Assembly (NCBI RefSeq): GCF_000411255.1
Contig: NZ_KE150412.1
Location: 1,024,645 to 1,088,644, forward strand
Direction: 5' to 3'
Length of the DNA: 64,000 bases
Source: Paenibacillus sp. HGH0039
GTDB taxonomy: Bacteria; Bacillota; Bacilli; Paenibacillales; NBRC-103111
Positions within the stretch are counted from its first letter, which is position 1, and each line of letters opens with the position of its first letter. A program made the position numbers and the translations under genes. This document shows positions 8,481 through 16,865 of the stretch, in pieces. The notes under the pieces were generated by a model that worked only from the letters and a program-made list of their open reading frames with translations, was not told the DNA's origin and did not search any database.

Positions 8481-8504
8481 AAAAAAAGCCGTTCTCACGG
8501 CTTT
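8481..8504 (-). terminator. Intrinsic terminator of the low-complexity gene
   Basis: On the minus strand AAAGCCGT / ACGGCTTT followed by a T run, starting five bases after the stop codon. Confidence 0.85.
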
Positions 8505-8508
8505 CACG

Positions 8509-9135
8509 CTACTGCACCGGTCCCGACGAACCCGATGAGGACTGGTTTTTTCCCACAAATTCACTGGTCCAGTCGATCATGCCGTTCATCAGATACAAGA
8601 CCAGATTAACGACATCCTTCTCCGTCAAGGACTGGTTCGTCTGCTCGGAAACGTATTGGGACGTCTTTCTCTCCAACTGTTCGACCATGTTTTTGATGAC
8701 GTAAAGATCGTCCGCCATTTCCGAAACGGCGGCAGAGCTTCCGTTGTTGCCGGAGCTCCCGTTTTGCTGCTGGGAGTAGCCTTGGGCTTGCTGATTTCCG
8801 CCGCCGGACGAAGAATCCTGCTGGTTTTGGCCGTCCTGGGACTGCTGTCTTTTACCGGAAGAAGCGCTGCGTCTGGCAGACTGGCTGCCTCCGGTTCCCG
8901 ATTGATCTTGATTCTGGTTTTGATTCTGGTTTTGATCCTGACTTTGCTGCTGCCCGTTGTCCGTACTTTGGCCCGATTCATACTGGCCGCCGCCCGAACT
9001 GCCCGAGCTATCGTCGGAGTTTTGAGATCCGCCGTTCATAATCATTTTTTTTAATTGTTCAAACTCCACAAGAAGCATATCGTTCTGCTTGGACAAATCG
9101 TCCATCTGCTGCTTGAGTTCCTGGGTCTTGATCAT
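8509..9135 (-). CDS. Gln/Ser/Gly/Asn-rich protein with helical ends
   Basis: A 208-residue protein of no recognised family. Residues 1-33 form a heptad-like helix (LKQQMDDLSKQNDMLLVEFEQLKK), residues 34-135 are low complexity with Gln, Ser, Gly, Asn and Asp and an Asn-Gln dipeptide repeat at about 68-76, and residues 136-195 return to an ordered, probably helical domain (MADDLYVIKNMVEQLERK and a hydrophobic VVNLVLYLMNGMIDW). There is no signal peptide. The layout suggests two short interaction helices joined by a flexible linker; spore-coat or matrix use would be a guess. ATG 9135; a terminator immediately follows the stop. It is read in the same direction as the superoxide dismutase gene 29 bases upstream and may be co-transcribed. 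Confidence 0.65.
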   Translation of the reverse strand: MIKTQELKQQMDDLSKQNDMLLVEFEQLKKMIMNGGSQNSDDSSGSSGGGQYESGQSTDNGQQQSQDQNQNQNQNQDQSGTGGSQSARRSASSGKRQQSQDGQNQQDSSSGGGNQQAQGYSQQQNGSSGNNGSSAAVSEMADDLYVIKNMVEQLERKTSQYVSEQTNQSLTEKDVVNLVLYLMNGMIDWTSEFVGKNQSSSGSSGPVQ

Positions 9136-9164
9136 GCTTGCTTGCCTCCATCCAGCTTAATCGC

Positions 9165-9806
9165 CTATTTGCCTTCGGATATCGTGCCGCACGCGATGCG
9201 GTTACCCGAATTTCCGGCCGGATCGGACTTCATATCATCCTGCTTTTCATGGATGACCAGCGATGTTCCTCCCTGCTTCAACAACGAATTCGGCTTGTCC
9301 TTCTCCAGAGTAAAAGCTTCCGACACCGTATCCAGCTTCGCTTCCCCGTTTGCCTCCGCTTTCAGATTCGGCAGGTCTCCCACATGCGGCCCCTGGGGAT
9401 TTTCCATCCCGTGCATTTTGGAGTTCGGGTTAAAATGTCCCCCTGCCGACTTGAAATCCGGCCCGGCGCAGACGCCGCTTTCATGAACATGGATGCCATG
9501 TTCTCCGGGAACAAGTTTCGTAGCCTGAACCTGGACGCGTACCCCTTTGTTCTCTTGGGTAAACTTTGCCGTGCCTACCACGCTTCCCTCTCCGTTCTTA
9601 AGCTCAATCTCGACTCCGGACGAGGACGACGGCGAACCGGACGGTGTTGCGCCCGGCGAAGCGGAAGGCGCTGTCGCGGCGGTAGGCAGGGCTTCCGGGG
9701 TGATGGTGGAGTTCGGGCCCGCGTTTTTGTTGTTGCCGCCGCCGCAGCCGGTCATCGCCGCTACGGCGGCTGCAGAGAGCAGCAGGGACAGAATTGGTTT
9801 TCGCAT
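9165..9806 (-). CDS. Cu/Zn superoxide dismutase lipoprotein
   Basis: A 213-residue exported protein that would convert superoxide to oxygen and peroxide at the outer face of the membrane. The lipoprotein signal ends in AAMTGC (Cys21); residues 22-63 are a Pro/Ser/Ala-rich tether, and the SOD domain occupies 64-213. All metal ligands of classic Cu/Zn SOD can be placed: copper His106, His108, bridging His124, His186; zinc His132, His141, Asp144. The disulfide pair Cys113/Cys206 and the active-site Arg203 are also there. The Bacillus paralogue YojM is known to lack copper ligands, so this one is more likely to be active. Start ATG with AGGAGG before it. A long structured leader precedes the gene. 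Confidence 0.87.
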   Translation of the reverse strand: MRKPILSLLLSAAAVAAMTGCGGGNNKNAGPNSTITPEALPTAATAPSASPGATPSGSPSSSSGVEIELKNGEGSVVGTAKFTQENKGVRVQVQATKLVPGEHGIHVHESGVCAGPDFKSAGGHFNPNSKMHGMENPQGPHVGDLPNLKAEANGEAKLDTVSEAFTLEKDKPNSLLKQGGTSLVIHEKQDDMKSDPAGNSGNRIACGTISEGK

Positions 9807-9869
9807 TATGAAACCTCCTGATCCGATAATTTAGGATATGCCAACATGTCTCTGCCTAAACGCGGCAGT

Positions 9870-10026
9870 TTCCTTTTTCTTACCCGGTTTGTCTTCCGAG
9901 TCAAACTCCGCTGGTAAAAACCAGGAAATTCGTCCTTGCCGCGGAAGCCCGGCTGCTGTTTCGAGGCAGCACAAATAGGTCTCTCCGGTGCCGGCTACTC
10001 AGGCGCAACCTCCGGAGGACCTATTG
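9870..10026 (-). promoter_or_regulatory. Structured leader of the SOD gene, unidentified
   Basis: Between glpK and the SOD gene the minus strand can form an 8-bp stem AATAGGTC / GACCTATT (10025-10018 with 9981-9974) extended by CTCCGG / CCGGAG with one bulge, then a TGCTG / CAGCA hairpin and further GC-rich pairs. There is no T run, so it is not a plain terminator. It matches none of the riboswitch consensus sequences I can recall. Confidence 0.35.
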
Positions 10027-10056
10027 TAAGAAGTAAAAATAACGAAAGACGTGGAG

Positions 10057-11604
<1,548 letters not shown>

Positions 11605-11643
11605 TCATTCGCAAAGCTGCGGAGACCTCCGGCCATAGGCCGC

Positions 11644-11705
11644 AAAAAAAGAGATCCACGACAAACCAACCGGATTGCAATATCCGATGCTTCGTATGAA
11701 TCTCC
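11644..11705 (-). promoter_or_regulatory. glpK leader terminator, probable antitermination site
   Basis: On the minus strand GAGATTCATACGA (11704-11692) pairs with TCGTGGATCTC (11661-11651) and is followed by seven T, between the promoter and glpK. In B. subtilis, GlpP with glycerol 3-phosphate prevents stopping at such glp leader terminators. GlpP control here is inference. Confidence 0.65.
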
Positions 11706-11737
11706 ATAGTCTCCGTCACAGCTATTAACTTTCTTGT

Positions 11738-11766
11738 AGCATAACGCGGAATAAAAACGCTGTCAA
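11738..11766 (-). promoter_or_regulatory. Sigma-A promoter of glpK
   Basis: TTGACA (11766-11761), 17-base spacer, TATGCT (11743-11738) on the minus strand, about 190 bases before the glpK start and upstream of the leader terminator. Confidence 0.78.
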
Positions 11767-11831
11767 CATCCGGTCGACACTCTCCGGATATTCTTAAAAC
11801 GCCGTGAATGAATTAGGCCAGGCATGGGAAA

Positions 11832-12218
11832 TCAGGCTCTCGTGCTTTGAAAAAATTCCACCCATTCGCCGTCCGGCCCGTGAAAGAAGAAATAACGCGA
11901 TCCGTTCGGCAGCGTTGTAATTTCCGTATCGATCATCACGACATCCGTCTTGCGGACCCGGTCAAATTCCGCTTCGATATCGTCAACCGTAAAAGCCAGA
12001 TGATGAACCCGACCCTCTTCGGTTAAGCTTCCGCCGTATCCTTCGATTAACTCGACTTCCGTTTCGCCTTTTACGTCGAAGCCAAGAAACGCCAGCTTCA
12101 TCGCCCCGTTGATCACCGTATCTTTCAGTTTCAACCCTACGACGGATTCGTAAAATGAAATCGACTTTTCCATATCCGTAACCATTACACCCACGTGTTC
12201 CAATTTTGTAACCGCCAT
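11832..12218 (-). CDS. VOC (glyoxalase-like) family protein
   Basis: A 128-residue protein with the vicinal-oxygen-chelate fold. Family signs are KLEHVGVMVTDMEKSISFYESVVGLKL at the start (given in part), VHHLAFTVDDIEAEFDRV with a metal-site histidine near residue 73, and FFHGPDGEWVEFFQ with the glutamate ligand near residue 120. Such proteins include lactoylglutathione lyase, methylmalonyl-CoA epimerase and antibiotic-binding proteins; which reaction applies cannot be read from the sequence. The ATG at 12218 follows GAGAGGGG; the frame from 12272 has no ribosome site. Confidence 0.8.
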   Translation of the reverse strand: MAVTKLEHVGVMVTDMEKSISFYESVVGLKLKDTVINGAMKLAFLGFDVKGETEVELIEGYGGSLTEEGRVHHLAFTVDDIEAEFDRVRKTDVVMIDTEITTLPNGSRYFFFHGPDGEWVEFFQSTRA

Positions 12219-12326
12219 CTCTTCTACCCCTCTCGGTATGGTAAACTTCTTTCTGTCCTTATTTTGGGACAAAACAATAGACGAAGCAAGTTTCCCTCCT
12301 GATTTTCTTAGTTTTTTACGCAGCGC

Positions 12327-12352
12327 AAAAAAACCGCTTCTTTTTTAAGCGG
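12327..12352 (-). terminator. Second intrinsic terminator in tandem
   Basis: Minus strand CCGCTT / AAGCGG with an AAAAAAG loop and a seven-T tail; lies about 50 bases beyond another terminator and before the VOC gene. Confidence 0.7.
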
Positions 12353-12400
12353 ATTCCATCAGGAGCTATTTGATTTTCCCGTCAAAAGTCCGTAAACATT

Positions 12401-12421
12401 AAAAAAAGCGCCCGGTGCGCT
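12401..12421 (-). terminator. Intrinsic terminator of the glycine-rich membrane protein gene
   Basis: Minus strand AAGCGC / GCGCTT followed by seven T, next to the stop codon. Confidence 0.8.
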
Positions 12422-12664
12422 TCAATCGCCACCGCCGCCTCCCCCGTCTCCTCCTCCGGAACAATCGCTGCCTCCTCCGCTCCCGCTGTCGCAATCGGAA
12501 CCGGAACTGTCCCCCCAGAAACTCCAACCGGAATCCGTGTAGCCGCTGCTGCCGGAATCAGAATAGTGATGCTTGTTTTTACGCTTCTTAGGAGGATTAT
12601 ACACGCTTGTGGCCAATTTAAGGACAATAAAGGCGATTACGATGAACCAGACTATCATTATCAT
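12422..12664 (-). CDS. Small membrane protein with Gly/Ser/Asp/Cys tail
   Basis: An 80-residue protein: one membrane helix (residues 2-20, IVWFIVIAFIVLKLATS), a short basic stretch KKRKNKHH, then a tail of Gly, Ser and Asp with two Cys (SDCDSG and SDCSGGG) ending in GGGGGGD. The positive residues after the helix suggest the tail is cytoplasmic. No family was recognised. ATG 12664 follows GAAAGGGTGAGAA. It is a single-gene unit with its own terminator. GC-rich tail composition differs from the AT-rich upstream region. Confidence 0.6.
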   Translation of the reverse strand: MIMIVWFIVIAFIVLKLATSVYNPPKKRKNKHHYSDSGSSGYTDSGWSFWGDSSGSDCDSGSGGGSDCSGGGDGGGGGGD

Positions 12665-12877
12665 AATTTCTCACCCTTTCTCTTGTTCTTCCTTCTGTTT
12701 TCATTATAAAACACCCTGCCATTTATTGCAATATAATTGTCTGAAAATTTAGATAATTAGATTGAGGCGGTTTAAATTAGCTTCGGAACGGTTAACTTAA
12801 AGAGACGAAACCGGTTAACCCGGCTTGTCACGGTGAAGAACCGTACGTTCATTTTATAGCGAAGGGAGTTTTCTTAC

Positions 12878-13075
12878 ATGGACAAGCGATCGAACGATGA
12901 TGTCGGCATATATAATGAAACTTCGAATACAGCGGGCGGCATCAACACCCCTCCGGACCGTGAGGACAAAGCCGCAACCGATCCCGTGAGCGATATCGTG
13001 GAGGAGATTATGGACAATCTTTCCGGCGAGCATTCGACTGATTCTTCCCCCGACAAACCGGCGGACAAGCGTTGA
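12878..13075 (+). CDS. Small acidic hypothetical protein
   Basis: A 65-residue, strongly hydrophilic protein (Asp, Glu, Ser, Pro, Thr) with one short possible helix, PVSDIVEEIMDNLSG. It has no recognised domain and may be disordered. GAAGGGAG lies 12 bases before the ATG, and a strong terminator follows, which supports a real transcription unit. The 210 bases before it contain no other gene that I could support. Confidence 0.55.
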   Translation: MDKRSNDDVGIYNETSNTAGGINTPPDREDKAATDPVSDIVEEIMDNLSGEHSTDSSPDKPADKR

Positions 13076-13112
13076 CCGGCCGAGCTCCCGGCTGACTGTC
13101 TTCACGGTATTG

Positions 13113-13156
13113 AAAAAGCCCTCCACGACCGTTTTAAAGCGGCAGGAGGGCTTTTT
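13113..13156 (+). terminator. Intrinsic terminator after the small acidic protein gene
   Basis: Long stem AAAAAGCCCTCC / GGAGGGCTTTTT; symmetrical, so it can also serve the minus-strand DUF4177 gene. Confidence 0.85.
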
Positions 13157-13176
13157 GGGATAAACGTATGAGCATG

Positions 13177-13377
13177 TTAAAATAGCTTTCTTTTAAATAC
13201 ACAGATCACTTCTTTGGAAGATCCTTGATACTGGCTTGTATCAAAACAGGAAATCAATTCCCAGCCTTGAGCCCCCATTTCGTTCAGGTTCTGATCGAAT
13301 TCGTCAAGATCTAATTTTCCACCCACAAAAAAACCTTTTGTGAAAAATTTAAGCGTCTGATATTCCCAGCGTTCCAT
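13177..13377 (-). CDS. DUF4177 protein
   Basis: A 66-residue protein matching the DUF4177 family over its whole length: WEYQTLKFFTKGF, then a negatively charged helix, then MGAQGWELISCFDT and a final strand EVICVFKRK. Family function is unknown; related proteins are small ferredoxin-like folds. Start ATG 13377 has GAAAGAGG upstream. It ends close to the terminator shared with the convergent gene. Confidence 0.82.
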   Translation of the reverse strand: MERWEYQTLKFFTKGFFVGGKLDLDEFDQNLNEMGAQGWELISCFDTSQYQGSSKEVICVFKRKLF

Positions 13378-13544
13378 CCTCTTTCTTCCCTTCTCTTTGT
13401 AAATCGGGCCTTATCTTGACCGCCCTTCTCTAATTATAAAGGAACATGAAAGTTCAAGAAACACTTCGTGCCCGTCAAATCCGAATCCCCCTGACCCGAG
13501 AGCCGCCTATTTTCTTTCGGACAGCTGCGGGGCTGGGCCCGGTG

Positions 13545-13940
13545 TTATTTCTCCACCGCCAGTCTAAGTGATAGAAGAGCAAGTACGACGGTCAGCGGCG
13601 TCATAAAAAGCTTTTCCAGACCGGAGATGGAGGCCAGATTGCCGGCCGTGTTTAGAACCATGAAACCGAACAGCAGCCACATCCCTATCCGGGCCGTTCG
13701 TTTGAACCTGCCAGGCAGTAAATAGCCCGTTTTTAAAGCGATTAAGGCGATAAATACGATCTGGATGACAACAGACAAACTTTCCAGAGCAACAAGCTCG
13801 GATTCCCCGTTAATGCGCCCGCCCCAAATAAAATGAGAAGGGATGACTTTAAGCAGAATCAGAACGTGAACCAAAAGCATGCCCGCATTTAACAGCAGCA
13901 GGAGATTCCCTGCCAGCCGTGAGGAGATGATCCGTTCCAT
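13545..13940 (-). CDS. Four-helix membrane protein, hypothetical
   Basis: A 131-residue protein with four hydrophobic segments (about residues 9-32, 50-72, 84-103, 107-127) separated by short loops. No motif points to a transporter or enzyme, and I do not recognise the family. ATG 13940 follows GAGGTGTC. It is monocistronic; the 165 bases on its downstream side contain no gene or clear terminator. Confidence 0.6.
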   Translation of the reverse strand: MERIISSRLAGNLLLLLNAGMLLVHVLILLKVIPSHFIWGGRINGESELVALESLSVVIQIVFIALIALKTGYLLPGRFKRTARIGMWLLFGFMVLNTAGNLASISGLEKLFMTPLTVVLALLSLRLAVEK

Positions 13941-14104
13941 TTGACACCTCGTATAATTTAAAATTTCACACGCCTCTCCCGGAAAGCTTGCGTCTTCCCA
14001 TACATGCAGGCGTGATCCAAATAACCGTCTAATGCGTTCAAAACGTACTCTGCAGTCGTTTGTCTTTTTCCATAAGCTTATTATAACTATTTTATAAAAA
14101 GTTG

Positions 14105-14133
14105 TTGACAGTGTTTTAAATTCTTGATATTAT
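14105..14133 (+). promoter_or_regulatory. Sigma-A promoter of tRNA-Val
   Basis: TTGACA, 17-base spacer, TATTAT, 40 bases before the tRNA gene. Confidence 0.78.
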
Positions 14134-14172
14134 ACTACTTGTCACTAAGACAACTGAAGATTTTACAAACAT

Positions 14173-14244
14173 GACTTGATAGCTCAGCTGGGAGAGCACC
14201 ATCTTGACAGGGTGGGGGTCGTCGGTTCGAGCCCGGCTCAGGTC
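14173..14244 (+). tRNA. tRNA-Val (GAC)
   Basis: Full cloverleaf of 72 bases. Acceptor GACTTGA pairs with TCAGGTC; the anticodon stem CCATC / GGTGG closes the loop TTGACAG with anticodon GAC, reading GUC and GUU valine codons; T-loop is TTCGAGC. CCA is not encoded. It has its own promoter and is followed eight bases later by a terminator. Confidence 0.93.
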
Positions 14245-14251
14245 ATACTAG

Positions 14252-14278
14252 AAAAACCCTTACTCTGTAAGGGTTTTT
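14252..14278 (+). terminator. Terminator of tRNA-Val
   Basis: AAAAACCCTTAC / GTAAGGGTTTTT with a three-base loop. Confidence 0.92.
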
Positions 14279-14349
14279 CGCTGTTTACGGGGTGTTTACA
14301 TTTAGCCATTCCAAGCCCGAAAATGCTGATTTGGGATACTTTTGGGATA

Positions 14350-14690
14350 CTTTGACCCATTTTTGAATCGATCAGGTATAGGGCAATTTTATAAAAGGCT
14401 CTACCTCTAATGGAACTATAACGCGTCTCACTCTTCGGCGGGTTCAGTTGCTCATTGTATACGTTATAGTCCCGTAATATAGTCGCTATCTGTACCCATA
14501 TACCGGCACTCAATCAGGCGTTGCTCCAGCCGCGGCAACCGTTTAACAGCTTACTCGATACGATTGCAGTAGTCCTTTTCTCATGTTGACCATATCCGTA
14601 TTGTACACGGCAATGCTGGCCGTCTGGTCGCTTGTCTGATTAGTTGGGCTATGAAAACGCTCGGTATGAGGAGTTGATAGTCTTGAGACA
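14350..14690 (-). pseudogene. Decayed phage late-gene regulator, ArpU-like
   Basis: Three minus-strand frames together read like an ArpU-family phage transcription regulator. The first (14690 to about 14550) has TSDQTASIAVYNTDMV; the second (about 14560-14455) has VKRLPRLEQRLIECRYMGTD; the third (about 14470-14350) has DYNVYNEQL and SSIRGRAFYKIALYL. Joined, they give the expected order: the LPxxExxLIxxRYM helix, then the DYxVYxEL and YxxIRxRAFYKLA helix-turn-helix. At least two frame breaks (near 14555 and 14460) and a stop make it non-functional. It lies directly beyond the tRNA-Val gene in AT-rich sequence, which fits the remains of a prophage inserted there. The family call is from memory of the motif. 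Confidence 0.55.
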
Positions 14691-14757
14691 TAAACTTGAA
14701 ATATTTAGCTATACATACTAAATTCTGTTTTATATAATAAAATCGGAGGTGATAATC

Positions 14758-14937
14758 ATGTATAGTAATATGACTAATAATTTCTTGATCTATGACCGCC
14801 AGCATCGTCGTGCTGACGATGATCCAGATATTTATAATCGGTACAAAAGCTTTTTAATATTTATTGGTTTCGATGCTGCTGGGGCAGATCTAGAGGTCGC
14901 CTATTTTATGAATGCCGTCTTTGATACGTTGGACTGA
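14758..14937 (+). CDS. Small hypothetical protein, AT-rich context
   Basis: A 59-residue protein with ATG at 14758 following CGGAGG by nine bases, a strong site. The N-terminal half is polar (YDRQHRRADDDPDIYNRY) and the C-terminal half amphipathic or hydrophobic (SFLIFIGFDAAGADLEVAYF). No family was recognised. Base composition is more AT-rich than the surrounding genes and it neighbours the phage remnant, so it may have arrived with it. A stable hairpin lies downstream. Confidence 0.5.
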   Translation: MYSNMTNNFLIYDRQHRRADDDPDIYNRYKSFLIFIGFDAAGADLEVAYFMNAVFDTLD

Positions 14938-15020
14938 GGAAAACTCAGTCTGTCATCCCAAGTTCGTCAATATTCATTGAAGGTCTTATACACTCAACAA
15001 TTAAGTTTTATACTATAAGA

Positions 15021-15051
15021 AGCCCCTACTGTTTGTCTCGCAGTAGGGGCT
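15021..15051 (+). terminator. Terminator-like hairpin
   Basis: Stem AGCCCCTACTG / CAGTAGGGGCT with a nine-base loop but only a weak T-rich tail. Between here and 15200 no gene could be supported. Confidence 0.55.
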
Positions 15052-15200
15052 ATTCCTGTTATTTCATCATGTTAATGTTACATTTGACTTGTTCGTTCTC
15101 TTAGTTCTCCTAAGACTAAAGAAATAAAGATGGCCACGACCCCAAGTGCAAACGAAACAAATGTAGATACGCAGGCACCGCTGCACCCAATCCCTGAATT

Positions 15201-15223
15201 AAAAAAGGTCCCTCCCGGGACCT
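15201..15223 (-). terminator. Terminator of the alpha/beta hydrolase gene
   Basis: Minus strand AGGTCCC / GGGACCT followed by T run, 14 bases after the stop codon. Confidence 0.85.
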
Positions 15224-15236
15224 GTAAATTTTCGGT

Positions 15237-16178
15237 TTACTCTGTCGGCACCACTCTGCTTTTTAAAAATTGCAGCGTGTGTTCAATAGCCTGCTCCAGC
15301 TCCGCGGAAGTACCCGCAAACGGATGGACCGTGTTGAACGTATGGTTAGCACCGGGAATTTGGATCCACTGGACTTTCGGCTGGTTCTCAACGAGTTTTT
15401 CCGAGCCTGCCCTCAAGTTGGCGTGATCTTCCTCGCCCTGTATGAGCACAACCGGAAACGCCGCCCCCCGCATCCGTTCCAGGATGTTGAAGTCTTCCTT
15501 GCGGGCCTCCAGATCGTCCAGGATGACCTTATCGAGCGGCATCTGCTGCTTGGTCCTCGCATTAGCGATATAGGCGCGTCCTTCGCTGCGCATTTGCTCT
15601 TTGCAGGCTTCGTCGAAAATGTCCACCTGCGTAATTCCGTTCCAGCTGACGACCCCCGCAATCTCCGTGGGATGATCCAGCGCGTAGATCAGACTTACGC
15701 CCGCTCCGCGGCTGTGACCGAGCAAAAAGACCGGAAGCTTATTGACCGGGTTAGCGGAGCCCCTATGCTGATGCTCCTCGTTGGAAAGATTAATCCCCCT
15801 GCTGTGATGAGGATAAAAAACAACGGGCTTCAAGCGATCCGATTTCAGCAGCTTGTTTTTAAAGTCCCACTCGTCCGTCAGCACAGAGATCAAGGTCGAC
15901 AAGTCGTCTAATTCGCAGCTGTACGTATTTTTGGCAAATTTATCCAATTCGCTGAATGACTGCCCGTCTTCTCCCACTCCGTTATGTGTAAAATCAAAAG
16001 TAATGACATCCACATCCTGGGCCAGTTTCGCAGCCGCGTAAGGGAACATTCCCCAGTTCTTAAATCCCTTAAAACCGTGCGAGACAATGAGAATGCCCCT
16101 TGCTATAGAAGACGCCGGATAAAAATCTCCGCGAATGACATTGCTTTGATCCATTACGATCTCAAACGGTATCGCCAT
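15237..16178 (-). CDS. Alpha/beta hydrolase
   Basis: A 313-residue cytoplasmic hydrolase. VSHGFKGFKNWG near residue 33 forms the oxyanion region, the nucleophile elbow is LGHSRGAG (Ser near 155), the acid is in IQGEEDHANL, and the histidine is in GANHTFN near 284. It resembles the dienelactone hydrolase-like esterases of Bacillus (YitV/YkiA-like group), but no substrate can be given. Between residues 108 and 145 there is a hydrophilic insert (LKSDRLKPVVFYPHHSRGIN) not typical of the core fold. Start ATG 16178 follows GGGGAGG. Monocistronic, with its own terminator. Confidence 0.8.
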   Translation of the reverse strand: MAIPFEIVMDQSNVIRGDFYPASSIARGILIVSHGFKGFKNWGMFPYAAAKLAQDVDVITFDFTHNGVGEDGQSFSELDKFAKNTYSCELDDLSTLISVLTDEWDFKNKLLKSDRLKPVVFYPHHSRGINLSNEEHQHRGSANPVNKLPVFLLGHSRGAGVSLIYALDHPTEIAGVVSWNGITQVDIFDEACKEQMRSEGRAYIANARTKQQMPLDKVILDDLEARKEDFNILERMRGAAFPVVLIQGEEDHANLRAGSEKLVENQPKVQWIQIPGANHTFNTVHPFAGTSAELEQAIEHTLQFLKSRVVPTE

Positions 16179-16257
16179 GGTAACGCCTCCCCGCTTATTT
16201 GTTTTATTATACCCTTACCCGTTTTACAGGCATTTCTTAACAGGAAAAAATAAATTA

Positions 16258-16311
16258 CAAAAACTCCCTTGTCTCATTCTGCGGTGTGCATAAGTGAAAG
16301 AAGGGAGTTTT
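16258..16311 (-). terminator. Terminator of the tRNA cluster
   Basis: Minus strand AAAACTCCCTT / AAGGGAGTTTT followed by more T; the loop is long (30 bases). Lies between the tRNA genes and the hydrolase. Confidence 0.6.
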
Positions 16312-16338
16312 CTGTTTATTACCTCGTTGTTGCCTAGA

Positions 16339-16424
16339 TGCCGAAGACCGGACTCGAACCGGTACGATAGTCACCTACCGCAGGATTTTAAGTCCTGTGC
16401 GTCTGCCAATTCCGCCACTCCGGC
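16339..16424 (-). tRNA. tRNA-Leu (TAA)
   Basis: An 86-base class II tRNA with long variable arm. Acceptor GCCGGAG pairs with CTTCGGC, discriminator A; the anticodon loop CTTAAAA contains TAA, reading UUA and UUG. No CCA encoded. Last gene of the three-tRNA cluster. Confidence 0.93.
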
Positions 16425-16430
16425 TTACAA

Positions 16431-16504
16431 TGGGCCCTGAGGGACTCGAACCCCCGACCAATCGGTTATGAGCCGACCGCTCTAACCAACTGAGCTAAGG
16501 GCCC
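16431..16504 (-). tRNA. tRNA-Ile2 (CAT, lysidine type)
   Basis: 74 bases. Acceptor GGGCCCT pairs with AGGGCCC; anticodon loop CTCATAA. The body (CTTAGCTCAGTTGGTTAGAG, GGCTCATAACC) resembles B. subtilis tRNA-Ile2 rather than elongator Met, so the C34 is expected to be changed to lysidine by TilS and to read AUA. Confidence 0.85.
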
Positions 16505-16550
16505 GAATATGTTATGTATGGCTAAAAACAGGCAAAAAAAATTTGATTAA

Positions 16551-16624
<74 letters not shown>

Positions 16625-16659
16625 TCAGTAACTAGCAATGTCGTATAGCGACAAAAATA

Positions 16660-16689
16660 AATATACAATACAAAGTACGGTTAAGTCAA
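16660..16689 (-). promoter_or_regulatory. Promoter of the fMet-Ile2-Leu tRNA cluster
   Basis: Minus strand TTGACT, 18-base spacer, TATATT, about 36 bases before tRNA-fMet. Confidence 0.62.
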
Positions 16690-16697
16690 CACTTTTT

Positions 16698-16865
16698 TTA
16701 ATAAACCGAGTAACGGACACCGAAACGTCCTTTTTTCGATTTGAAAACTTCAACTTCGGACGGGCATTCGTAGCCGTAAATCCACCAGTCCTCCTCCATC
16801 CGCTTGGCAAGGACACCTGCTTGAAACTTACTGTCGTACAGCTTTACCCAATATACCCACTGCAT
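16698..16865 (-). CDS. Small conserved-looking protein, 55 residues
   Basis: A 55-codon frame starting at ATG 16865 (MQWVYWVKLYDSKFQAG) and ending RFGVRYSVY. GGAG lies seven bases before the ATG. It is rich in Trp and Tyr (EEDWWIYGYECPSE), with the pattern of a small beta-rich fold, and the reading frame has no rare composition. I do not recognise a named family. It lies just upstream of the tRNA promoter and downstream of yutG, in the same direction as both. Confidence 0.6.
   Translation of the reverse strand: MQWVYWVKLYDSKFQAGVLAKRMEEDWWIYGYECPSEVEVFKSKKGRFGVRYSVY

Noticed and set aside
9974-10025. Hairpin considered as glpK terminator
   Set aside because: The stem is strong but no T run follows on the minus strand; it is better described as part of a structured leader.
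14238-14513. A 91-codon minus-strand frame overlapping the tRNA-Val end
   Set aside because: Only its middle makes sense, as part of the broken ArpU-like gene; it runs into the tRNA terminator and tRNA, so it is not an intact gene.
15130-15426. A 98-codon plus-strand frame
   Set aside because: It runs through the hydrolase terminator and into the hydrolase gene on the opposite strand, and has no ribosome site.
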